Position numbers and translations under genes: made by a program. Source: Neolecta irregularis DAH-3 (taxonomy: Eukaryota > Ascomycota > Neolectomycetes > Neolectales > Neolectaceae). Taken from it: DNA of 19,563 nucleotides. Location of the stretch: contig LXFE01000595.1 of the NCBI GenBank assembly GCA_001929475.1, positions 1 to 19,563 on the forward strand, in the 5' to 3' direction. The notes under the pieces were generated by a model. It did no database searches. It was not told the origin of the DNA and was given only the letters and a program-made list of their open reading frames with translations. Shown here in pieces: positions 9,724-18,717 of this stretch; the stretch's first letter is position 1, and the number at the start of each line of letters is the position of its first letter.

Positions 9724-10041
9724 ATGAAACAACCCGAATTCCAAGATCCAGCTCCATCGCCTTATCCATCTAAAGTGTCTCAAAATGAAATTGAACGACT
9801 CGAAAAATTCGTTTTGGAAGCACCGAGGGAGGAATATACCTTCTTTTCCGACCGCGGTAGCCAAGAAAGCGAAATCTGCCGAGAAGGAAATGGCTATCGA
9901 AGGTAGAAAATCTCCTTCTTTATAGCGATTCAAGTTTACCGTTATTAGTTGTCAGAGAATCCGTTTATCAAGGTATCTTTTTTATTTATTCTTTAATGAT
10001 TCATGTTCATTATTAAAGCACTGAAATGTTTAAAAGATTAA
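9724..10041 (+). CDS. Hypothetical 73-aa protein, 3 exons
   Basis: Not recognised. Exons 9724..9856, 9907..9972 and 10019..10041; introns of 50 and 46 nt with proper GT-AG ends. Exon 1 starts MKQPEFQDPAPSPYPSK, then has a charged helix-like stretch around NEIERLEKFVLEAP. The spliced part reads ENLLLYSDSSLPLLVVRES and ends VYQALKCLKD. It has no signal peptide and no membrane segment. The composition (acidic and hydrophobic alternation, Pro-rich N-terminus) and clean restoration of the frame by two introns favour a real gene; without splicing the ORF stops at 9906. It lies between EMC7 (divergent) and EMI1 (convergent), filling what would otherwise be an unusually long gap. Function is unknown. 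The alternative is that only exon 1 is translated, as a 61-aa product. Confidence 0.5.
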
Positions 10042-10184
10042 CAGAGAACGGGTATTTCTCGATTAATTCATGTCATCAGGTTTCATTAGATAGATACTTT
10101 TGCGCTCTTTCACTCGATCCCAAAAAATCAGAAATGCATTGCAGAAAAATGGACTAGATAAATTTCTTTAATTCATTTATTCAT

Positions 10185-10565
10185 TCATTGTAACGGCGTC
10201 ATAAACTCTGAAATGTCCTTAGTAAACGGATACTCTCCTGGTCCTCTAAACCCCGGAAATCAGTAAAACTATGGATTTCGTCAGAGTATATACAGTCTAG
10301 TTTGCCAAATTTGTTCGCTCGCTCTCCCTTTTATCTTTTGCGCAATTTTTTCAATGCGGTGGTGTCGGACCATTTCCATTTGTTCTTCAGATGTGTGAAA
10401 ACGTGTGCCCATGCAGAATTTCAGTTCATTCCATTTTTGCGAACAGTTTGGTGGATTTCCATAGCGGTAGTAACTTTTACTAAAATTGGCGATGGAGTAG
10501 CACCGACTCCAGTCGTCGAACGCAGCGCGAATCGAGCAAGTTGATTCATCGTCGATTTCGGCCAT
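10185..10565 (-). CDS. EMI1: Emi1-like twin-cysteine protein (DUF3128)
   Basis: Small protein of the DUF3128 family, named for yeast EMI1 (early meiotic induction), associated with mitochondria. Exons 10565..10294 and 10245..10185, with a 48-nt intron, give 110 aa. Family features: a first cysteine pair, Cys10 and Cys22; FSKSYYRYG; then NCSQKWNELKFCMGTR with a CX9C pair, Cys41 and Cys51; and SEQIWQTR near the end. Such cysteine pairs are typical of intermembrane-space or disulfide-stabilised helical hairpins. After the intron the tail reads GPGEYPFTKDISEF. Without splicing the ORF would end three codons into the intron, losing that tail. It lies upstream of, and in the same orientation as, SUZ12 (158 bp from its stop codon). 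Confidence 0.85.
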
Positions 10566-10723
10566 TCAAACAGGCAGAGTGCGTTGTTGTTAAAGAAATG
10601 TCGACGAGAGAGTAAATTGTGAGGGTATTTTTGAGTAAGGGCAACTAGCTGTAGCTTGATTCGCAGAAATACAGGTTTCCGCATATGAAATATATATAGA
10701 AATGACCATACAAAAAACTAGCT

Positions 10724-12740
10724 TCACCGCAAAATGCATCTTGGTAGTCAAGTACTACTATAAAATGGAAACTACCTGGGACACCTCCAATGGCTTGGAT
10801 CTTGTGGAAAAGATTGACAAGATTTGTGATAATATGGGTTCTCGCATTCCTTGTAATAAAACATCAACCTGATGCAGAGAAATTACCATGTTTTTGCAGA
10901 ATATAATATCTCCGCGCTTCCAAGGAAGACTACAACATGCCATCACCCAGTGATCATTAGCGTCTCTACAAAATCAATCAACAATCTCACTAAAAATTAC
11001 TTGACGACTTCTAGTGCCGTTTGATATGGCTCGAGTAGCTGACCAATCTGAAATACTGTTTCAGGGTCGATTCGTCTATGGTCGACGAGATTCATCACCA
11101 TCATAAGAATATCAACGTGAAACATGTGTGATGTGATATGTTCCCTTTTCTCCTGGCAAAACCGAATCAAACATTCTGCCAAGGCCTGATTACTTCGTGG
11201 ACTGCTAGTTAGTAATTGAATCGATTTGTTTTACTTTATCAATGAAATAAAAGATGTCCATAATTTCATAAAATCTTTCTCGGATTGAATGACATCCGAG
11301 AAATCGTCAAGTTCCTAGACATAAAAGCAAATACCAAACAGACAAATACCTCGTTTTGCTTCCGAATATACCAGTTCATATCAATCTCATCTTCGCTCTC
11401 CTCGACTTGTTCACCCGGTCTGAATTTCCTTCGCGTACGTGAATCGTAAAAGCTTCCCACAAGAGGCACAGTTTTGATTCTTCGTTTCTTTGGAATTATC
11501 GCGTTTGATACACGATTAGACATCCGTAGAATTTTGTGTTTTTTGGTGAAGCTGAAAACACGAGGATCTGGCGCATTTTGACTTGCCCGTTTTTCCATAT
11601 ATTCGCCATCGATATCAACGTGAATATCAATTATATCACGAGATTTCTGGGAAATGAGTAATAGGTATCTTGGTCAAGTTTGCTTACAGTCCACAGTGCG
11701 CGTGCCTTGAAGTAATCGTGACATTGATTGAAGTGTTTCTCCATTATCTCGACGGTAGCATAGTCTCGTCCTACACAAACTGGACAACGAAACCCTTGTA
11801 CTTGTTGAATTTTATCTTGGCCAAAATGCCATCTGACCCACGATGTGGTCAGCGAGGAAGGAGGAGATAGGGCTTTTCGAGGTTGAGAGTGTTTAATTTC
11901 AAGTTGAAGTCTTTTAGACCAAGAGGCGGTTATTGTGACATATAATTTCGGGGACACCCATTCCTCTCCCTCGTTAAGGAGTACAGAACATCGCTGGAAT
12001 CGATTTGCTTGAAGATCTACAAGTGTAGAGTTTTGCTGATCGTCAAGTCTTGTGATGATCTGTTTTAGCTCAAAGTCTCTAGTTACTTCTTCACAAAAGA
12101 GCTCTGCAGGACGTTTCACAACGCTCAATTCAGGCGAATCAACGTTGATTATCAGCCATTCATGGCCTTCGAGCGGGAAAAAGTAAATATATGTGGCATA
12201 ATCTAGAAATGGAGTAAACTGAGGAGGTTGTTGAAAGCGTGAGTACTGCAAGTCTACCATGGAGAGTTTGAAGGGTCCTCCATGCAATTGGACATGCAAT
12301 GTATTGTCATCGAGGGGAAGGAACGTTGCAATTCGTTGTTGACGTATAAGCGGTACCGTGGTTTGACCCCGCGAACAATACACGACGAGGACGCATTTGC
12401 AGCGGATGGATCTTTGTTTTTGTGTAGTCGAGATTGGTATATGAAATTCGGTGATGTTGATGGTCAGAATTGGCGGATCGGAGATGAGAGCATTTACGAG
12501 AGCGCGTGGATATAATTCGTCGAGCCGAATCTTCCTACGCGTTTTATCGACATTGCCGATAAAAGAGATATTTCGCTCGAGAAAGACTGGGTGGACTTGT
12601 CAATTTGCGGTTGATAAAAGGGCGAATATCTGTCTGTAGCGCTGAAGAAGCGCATAGAGATTGATATTTCCTGGAATTTCAGGTATTTATCCAGAAAATA
12701 CTATACCCGTCCACTCTCGAGCAAAATCATCGCCCTGCAT
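10724..12740 (-). CDS. SUZ12: Polycomb PRC2 subunit SUZ12 with C-terminal PHD finger, 9 exons
   Basis: Core scaffold of PRC2, the H3K27 methyltransferase complex. Exons: 12740..12707, 12670..12629, 12595..11688, 11646..11350, 11314..11235, 11204..11001, 10965..10887, 10849..10776 and 10739..10724, predicted 577 aa. Order: an N-terminal neck matching animal SUZ12 (LYALLQRYRQ then HPVFLERNISFIG); a long middle region; the SUZ12 C2H2 finger GFRCPVC...HFNQCH (Cys296, Cys299, His313, His318); the VEFS box from about 388 to 515, with FYDSRTRRKF, DFSDVIQSEKDFMKLW and REHITSHMFHVDILMMVMNL. The last three exons encode an ING-like PHD finger (about 528-574): GDIIFCKNMECENPYYHKSC then HWRCPRC. Introns are 30-41 nt. 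Intron 2 (12596..12628) lacks a GT donor, and without it there is an in-frame TGA. ATG 12740 is chosen because intron 1 removal aligns it with the SUZ12 N-terminus. Confidence 0.88.
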
Positions 12741-12817
12741 GTTGGTTCACCGGTGGTTTATTGTGATGCTGCCACGCGGTGTGTGGTTGATTTTGACTCC
12801 ACAAATAAATACATTCC
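12741..12817. promoter_or_regulatory. Bidirectional promoter, SUZ12 / CENP-W
   Basis: 77 bp between divergent start codons. It holds CCACGCGG, with the ACGCG core (12774..12778) of MCB-type G1/S elements, and an ACCGGT palindrome. Cell-cycle control is a guess from these short matches. Confidence 0.4.
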
Positions 12818-13119
12818 ATGGCAAAAATATATCCACGTTCCACTCTCAAACGTATTGTAAAGGCACATAGGCCTAAACACAAGATTGGAAGGAATGTAGA
12901 TACGCTTGTATATCTCCACTGCCACCGGTGCTTATCTTAGATGTTTCTTGACCTCACTGTTTTCATGTCCAAGTTGATTAAAGAATCTAAACTACAAATG
13001 AGAGAGAGCGGAGAAAAGTCCTTGCGGGCTATTCATGTGGAGAAGGCTACAGAGGTATGTTTCCTTGCTGCAATTAAGTGTAATTCGTCTAGAGAGCCCT
13101 TGCCGAGATGCACGGATAG
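12818..13119 (+). CDS. Kinetochore histone-fold protein CENP-W
   Basis: Small histone-fold subunit that pairs with CENP-T at the inner kinetochore and binds DNA (Wip1 in fission yeast). Exons 12818..12907, 12941..13054 and 13093..13119 give 76 aa, close to the family's 75-90; introns are 33 and 38 nt. Signatures: YPRSTLKRIVKAH at the N-terminus (alpha-1, DNA contact), RNVDTLMFLDLTVFMSKLI (long central helix), ESGEKSLRAIHVEKATE (loop 2 and alpha-3), ending in ALAEMHG. The third exon encodes only eight residues and the stop, yet it replaces an otherwise unrelated read-through tail. It is divergent from SUZ12 and converges on GET5. The alternative, another small histone-fold protein such as a CENP-X or NF-Y type, fits less well. 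Confidence 0.85.
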
Positions 13120-13222
13120 GCTATGCAACAAATGGTAGTGTTTAGGCGTTCACGATGTTATAAAATGCATAATATAAATAGGTTTAATCGATGGCATTGA
13201 ATCAGGAAAACAGTCGTCGTGT

Positions 13223-13846
13223 TTACCATTTCCTTATTCCCTGTATAGTTGATATTGCATTCAACACCTTGTTTGCTTTCTCCTCACTTAGTCTTTCTGT
13301 CACGAATGATTCGAGCTGTGTAAAAAAGGGGCATTCTTCAACTTGCATCTCTTCCGATTTGACATTGGGCATTCCCATGATGTGTATCGTTGCCATACGG
13401 GAATCATCCACGATGTCACTCACAGCCTTTCCATCATTCAGGACTTTGCCCTTGATCAGGAGTTTGACGTTTTGCAAGCCAGATTTCTCGGATATTTTGG
13501 ATCTGAGCGTATATATTGTCGTCGTCAAAGGCAGATCCGTGAAAGTCAAGTTGACAACGGGTGGACGTAATGACCTCACCACAATAGTTGCTTAAAGTGA
13601 GTATGGTTCATTGAAATATGTTTACCACTAGATAGTTCTTCTGGATTCCTCTTGCATTTCCTTTCCAATACAGGAAATGCATTCTATACATGATCAGCTT
13701 ATCTGGTGTTGGTGAGCATTTACCCCAAGCTGGTTTGGACCTAAGTCCCGCAAGTCAGCCTTGTGGTCACTCTGCAGCTTGACAGGTTTGGAATCAAGCA
13801 GATTCAAAAAGGATTTCGCAAAGGAGACTTCGTCGATAGCAGCCAT
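13223..13846 (-). CDS. GET5: GET pathway ubiquitin-like protein Get5
   Basis: Get5/Mdy2 links Get4 to Sgt2 for delivery of tail-anchored proteins to the ER. Exons 13846..13724, 13683..13626 and 13590..13223 give 182 aa; introns are 40 and 35 nt. Three domains in order: the fungal Get4-binding N-terminus (SFAKSFLNLLDSKPVKLQSD, residues 8-27); a ubiquitin-like domain, about 74-140 (VNLTFTDLPLTTTIYTLRSK, KLLIKGKVLND); and a C-terminal helical dimerisation segment, about 147-182 (FTQLESFVTERLSEEKANKV). The last exon alone, read from a GTG, looks like a stand-alone ubiquitin-like ORF, but the spliced N-terminus gives the diagnostic Get5 domain. It shares a 127-bp divergent gap with deoxyhypusine synthase. 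Confidence 0.9.
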
Positions 13847-13973
13847 TGTAAGGGTGAATGCCTCTATTACAGTGTCTTGAAGAAATGCAAATGCGGTTAG
13901 TACGCACTAGAGCGACCTCGACTACCACAATTTTCCATTTCGAATATAGCCAAACGTATATCAGCAAAGAGTA
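13847..13973. promoter_or_regulatory. Bidirectional promoter, GET5 / DYS1
   Basis: 127 bp between divergent start codons. No strong element is recognised beyond an ATGCAAAT octamer near the middle. Confidence 0.3.
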
Positions 13974-15067
13974 ATGTCCGCCCAAAAAGCTGGTCAGGAC
14001 GATGCAAATAATTCAGACGTAGAAGACCGGAAGACTGCCGAAGCTGCAGTTCTGGTAAGTTCAGATCCAATCCCCGAAAACACGCCTGTCATAAAAGGCC
14101 CTGATTTCAATGTTCCTCAAGATCTCCAATCAATTCTATACAGCATGTCAAATATCGGGTTTCAGGCAACAAATCTTGGGAAAGCGATAGATATCATCAA
14201 TAAAATGGTACTGCCATTCCGTCCCGAGAAAGTTAATAAACCTAGAGAGCTTCACCAAACTGCACAATATTCCTTGGTTACACTTCAAACCTCATATCTT
14301 CTGGCCTTCGAGAAATTATCCGCTATCTAGCACAACATAAACTCATTTCTTGCATCGTGGCAACGGCTGGCGGAGTGGAAGAAGATTATATAAAATGTCT
14401 AGGGAAAACCTACCTCGGCGAATTCTCGTTATCTGGGGCTAAACTACGCGAAAGAGGTCTCAATCGAATAGGAAACTTGCTCATTCCAAACCAAAATTAT
14501 TGCAAGTTTGAAGATTGGGTCGTACCGTTGCTTGAAAAAATGTTGCAAGAACAAAAATCGGAAAATAAGATCTGGACGCCGAGTACCATTATCGACCGCT
14601 TAGGAAAAGAAATCAACGACGAAGAGAGCGTCTATTATTGGTGTCATAAGAACCGGATTCCTGTGTTTTGTCCGGCTTTAACTGACGGGTCGCTGGGGGA
14701 TATGATATACTTTCATTCCTTCAAATCAGAAGGTTTGATCGTTGATATCGCTGCGGACATTCGAAAAATAAACACAATGGCGGTGCGAGCAAAGAATACA
14801 GGCATGATTATTTTGGGAGGAGGAATAGTGAAGCACCATATCTGTAATGCTAATCTGATGAGAAACGGGGCAGATTATGCTGTCTATATCAATACCGGAC
14901 AAGAATTTGATGGCAGCGATGCTGGTGCTAGCCCCGATGAAGCTGTGAGCTGGGGAAAAATACGTGTAGGAGCAGAAAGCGTTAAAGTCTTTGGCGATGC
15001 CAGCATCATCTTTCCGTTGATCGTTGGAGGGACTTGGGGAAGTGGAGAAAAAATCGAAAAGAGATAA
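13974..15067 (+). CDS. DYS1: Deoxyhypusine synthase
   Basis: NAD-dependent enzyme that moves the aminobutyl group of spermidine to one lysine of eIF5A, the first step of hypusine formation; cytosolic homotetramer. Exons 13974..14207 and 14246..15067, with a 38-nt intron, give 351 aa. Signatures: IKGPDFN and [11 protein letters not shown] before the intron; [38 protein letters not shown]-like [54 protein letters not shown] and [11 protein letters not shown] after it. The catalytic lysine is Lys316 in SWGKIR. An unspliced reading stops at 14328..14330, so the intron is required. The N-terminal ~25 residues are acidic and variable, as in other fungi. It converges on SNT1, with 158 bp between stops. 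Confidence 0.96.
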
Positions 15068-15225
15068 ATAATGTGAAATACAGATCGTAAAAGTTTCTAC
15101 AAGTATTGGCAACGATAGACTACATATGTACATTAGCGAATTCAAAATGACAATGCCGACCCCCAATAAACATACACCAACTGCCAAAAAAGCAATCTTA
15201 CAGCATGTAAGGATGGTAAAAAAAA

Positions 15226-18200
15226 TTAGGATTCCGTCTTATCAGTAGACAAAGGTCTTTGAAAAATCTCATCACTTTCGACTGCTTTCAATTCAGGGAT
15301 AGAGTGACGCTCATTGCTCGAAGTATAAAGTCTTGGTGATGGCTGAGTTGGGAGAGGAGAGGGTAGGATGCTACTCGTCCATTGTCCAAATGCAGGTGAA
15401 TCCGGAGCACAGGGCAAGTGCGAGGGTCGAAGCGGGGGCAGGCTAATCTTACCGTCTTCTCCTTGTTCAAAAATTGATTTCGTGGGTGTAAGTCCCAAAG
15501 GGAACCAGCCGCGCTCAGGAGTGTGTTCATCAGCAGCGAAATAAGAGATTAATGGCTGGGAAGCTGGTCGTTTTTCAGTCGAGTATCGGCTACTGAGAGA
15601 TAATGACGGTAAAGATTCGGCTCGCCAGGTCGGTCGATCATGACTAGTTAAAGATTCTGCCGGTGATATAAGCGAAAGTGAGTATCCCACGGTTGGAGTC
15701 ATTGATATTTTCGGCAAAGATGACTCGGGACTGAATGGAACAGACGGATCTACGACAGTGGTATTGGTTTCAGATAATTTCGGAACCAAAGCTCTCAACT
15801 TTCGCTCCGCTTCATCTGCAATTGCGAGGAGCCCCGGCTCGTTCTTCAAGTAGAAGTTTTTGACCTGAAAAATCAGAACTTCGATCAATTTGTAGATAGA
15901 AAACCTGGACTTTGGTTTTTTGTGGTAATCCTTCTGCGATAGCAGTCCAATTCCGGCCATTGATAGCTAGAAGCTTTTCAAGCTCGAATTTCTCCTCGAC
16001 ACTCCAATAAGAGTTTGTCATTGATCGCTTTACAGCCGGAGATGTTTGAGCAAAGCTTGTATTAGAACGCTGAAACCCGCTTTCGGTATCTTTGTCTAGA
16101 TGCAAAGGATCGGCTATCGAAACACCTTGTTGCAGAAACGTGAGAACAGTTGCAGCCTCTTCCTCGCGTGTATCTATAGGAGTTTCTTCTTTTCGAAGTT
16201 TCCCACCGCGTCCCCGTGCTCGTCCTCCAACTTTGGCGACTCGTTTTCGGGGAGCTCGGTCAACTGGCGTCAAGGAAACGTCTTGTCTCTCCTCTTCAAT
16301 GGCCATGGCATCTTCCTTCTCGACTACTTTCTCGACTTCCTCCTCGACTTCCTCCTCCTCTTCATCATCAACTCTTAAATCCTTCATCAGGGCACTCTGT
16401 CGTCCCTTGGCTTTACCCTTCCCTATACCATGACGTTTCCCTTTTGGTGCAACCAGACGTCGATAATCCGAGAATTTCTTGGATCGGTAATAAAACAGAA
16501 CGCAATCAGTAGCGCGTTTTCCATGCATTTCATTAGCAATCTTTCCAAATTGTTTCGGGGCTAGAGCGTAGGACTTTGCAAACATCTCTTTCTCTTCAGA
16601 TGTCCATACAATTTCATCTTTACAACCATAGTGTTCAACAGGATATTGAATTAGATTGTTGTAATCTTGAATAAATGCCGATTTCTCGATCGGATCCAAA
16701 ATCATTGGCGGGATAGAAGCACTGGTTAATTTTGCGCGTACATTAGGATCGCGAAGGTTTTCCTGCTCAAGCCGAAGAAGAATTTCCGAGAACTCCGCTT
16801 CAGAAAGGACAACATCCCCAACTGCAGTTCCGCGACGTGTATTTCGAGTCATCGAGTTAACACTTGGACTGGGTTCAGAACTCTTCTTGGAATCTGCCTT
16901 TTCCAGTTTCATGCAGTAATTCTGCCATGATTCATATAATTCTTTATATTGAACCGCCAGTCTCTTCTCTTTATCCAGGGTTTTCGAACCTCTTTGTCGT
17001 AGACGAGTATAAATCGTTTTCCTAACCTCTGGACTGATTCTTTGAAAAGAATATCGGTTTAACGAACTATATGTGCGACCAGTATAGAGGTCATTGTCTT
17101 TAGTGATTGCTTGGCAATGGCTTTTAATTTGATCCAGTAATTCATTCTTGTCGTATTCACTAGAGGAGGACGATTCAGGTTCTGTTTGCTTTGCAAGAGA
17201 AGCGATCTCTCCCTTGACTCGCTGCTGTTGCGATTGACACAATATAATTTCTTCTTGTTTAGAAATGATGTTCTGATCGAGTTGTTGCATCTCTTCAAAC
17301 AGTTCTTCCTGATCGTCGACAACTGGGAAAGCGGTAGTTTTAACTGGGGAATCTGGAACATATTCGGGCAATCGATGCGATGTTTCCAAGTCATTATCCC
17401 GTATAATTGTTATTGGTGTCAAAAATGAATCTAGGGTATCCACAGAACTCTGAGGATGGTCGACGTCCATCGCAGAAGGCGCAATTTGACCTTCTTCCAT
17501 ATCTTCTTCTAGCACGGGAATAATGGGAGTCGTATGATTTTTGAGAGATGTCTTCATTTCAACATCATCGGTCGGCGGGATTGGGCGAGATGGGGTCCGT
17601 GCAATGCCAATAGCTGATGAGCGAGATGAATGACTTTGCGATCTTTCGCGCGGGTAGCCACTGGTTTTATCAAGTGGCCAGACCTTGAGGCCACTCTTTA
17701 TCACTTCATCACCCTCAACAAGGGCACGCGTCGAATCCGCGCTGCTACGTTCAAACGCCTTTTTATTCTCGGGATGTTCGGACAACGAGGAGCTGTTTGT
17801 TGGGGGGCGGTGGCTGAAATTCTCCGGAACTCGGCAATCATGAAAGCACCTTGGGATCTGTGGATGGAAACTATCTGAGCGAGCGCGAGAAACAACTCTG
17901 GGGTCAGGGAGAGCAGAATCTAATTTTTGAGAAGCATTTTGTGCAGTCGACTCTGACTCGGATCGATATGATATATTGTGATTTCGTTCAGCGTTCCTGC
18001 CGGTGTCATACCGGTTCATCAGTCTTGTATCAGAGAGCCTGTAATCGATGAAATCGCCTGACCGACGACTTGGAAAAGAATTTCTCGCAAAGATATGGTT
18101 TTCTGCACTTTCTGGTCGTATTCGTGGGGGAAGCGAATCAAGATAGGCCTTGTTACCGGGGAAGGAATTGGGAACGACTCCGTGATCTGTTCGAGAGTCG

Positions 18201-18717
18201 CGGGAATACCTAGAATCATGGCGTGGAGGATCACGTGAGGATCCCATTCGATCAGAGAAAGGTCGGTCTCGAGTTCTGAGCAACTCATCGCGCATAGTTC
18301 TGGGACCTGTTGGAATCCGAGGAGGAGATGGACTTTGAGAGTAGCTTCTATATCGTGAAATGGAGGAGAGTTCGCGTCGAGAATCAGTATAATCGACTGG
18401 TCGATAGGAACGACTATCCAGATACCGTTGTGGACTTTAAAGATCAGCGATTGTAATAGTATTCCGTACCGCATGGCTAAAGGCGCTATATGTGTATCTC
18501 TATCCCGCTCATTCTGCAAACATATCTGTCTTGGTCCAGTGTGGTAGCGAGGAGCGGTTGAGCTTGCCAAAGGACGATTTGAGGAATGCGACCGTCCATA
18601 CGCAGCCGGTTCCCGTGAATAACTGTTCCTATCACGTCCTCGTTCTCTGTCGTACGATGAGGGATAGTATGGATCTGCTGATCGATATTCCGAACCATCA
18701 CCGCGATAGTACGACAT
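15226..18717 (-). CDS. SNT1: SNT1/NCoR-like SANT-domain corepressor, 3 exons
   Basis: Resembles Snt1, the NCoR/SMRT-type scaffold of the fungal Set3 histone deacetylase complex. Exons 18717..18470, 18434..15905 and 15864..15226 give 1138 aa; introns are 35 and 40 nt. The N-terminal ~350 residues are low complexity, rich in Arg, Ser, Tyr and Asp. A helical region (about 430-600) precedes the first SANT domain, which starts near Trp693: WTSEEKEMFAKSYALAPKQF then FYYRSKK. Between the SANT domains lie a basic patch, an acidic Glu/Val run and an AT-hook-like RGRGG. The second SANT (from Trp893, WSVEEKFELEKLLAINGRNW) crosses the last intron, which joins KTKVQ to VKNFYLKN. The Pro/Ser-rich C-terminus is unrecognised. 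ATG 18717 is the first ATG in frame; upstream exons cannot be excluded. Paired SANT domains of this spacing are the NCoR/Snt1 hallmark. Confidence 0.85.

Noticed and set aside
9253-9933. Long minus-strand ORF extending 86 codons upstream of EMC7
   Set aside because: The EMC7 signal peptide begins at 9675; the upstream part has no family similarity and is antisense to the small three-exon gene.
10758-10946. Read-through version of the SUZ12 C-terminus (continuing VISLHQVDVLL)
   Set aside because: It is open but has no recognisable domain; splicing out 10850..10886 and 10740..10775 instead yields a complete PHD finger.
13223-13582. Stand-alone ubiquitin-like gene starting from GTG
   Set aside because: Two upstream exons give the Get5 N-terminal domain and an ATG start.
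1112-18717. Numerous frame breaks in conserved genes, suggesting pseudogenes or poor sequence
   Set aside because: Nearly every break falls on a short intron with GT-AG (twice GC-AG) ends, and removal restores both frame and family motifs. Only the SUZ12 break at 12596..12628 stays abnormal.
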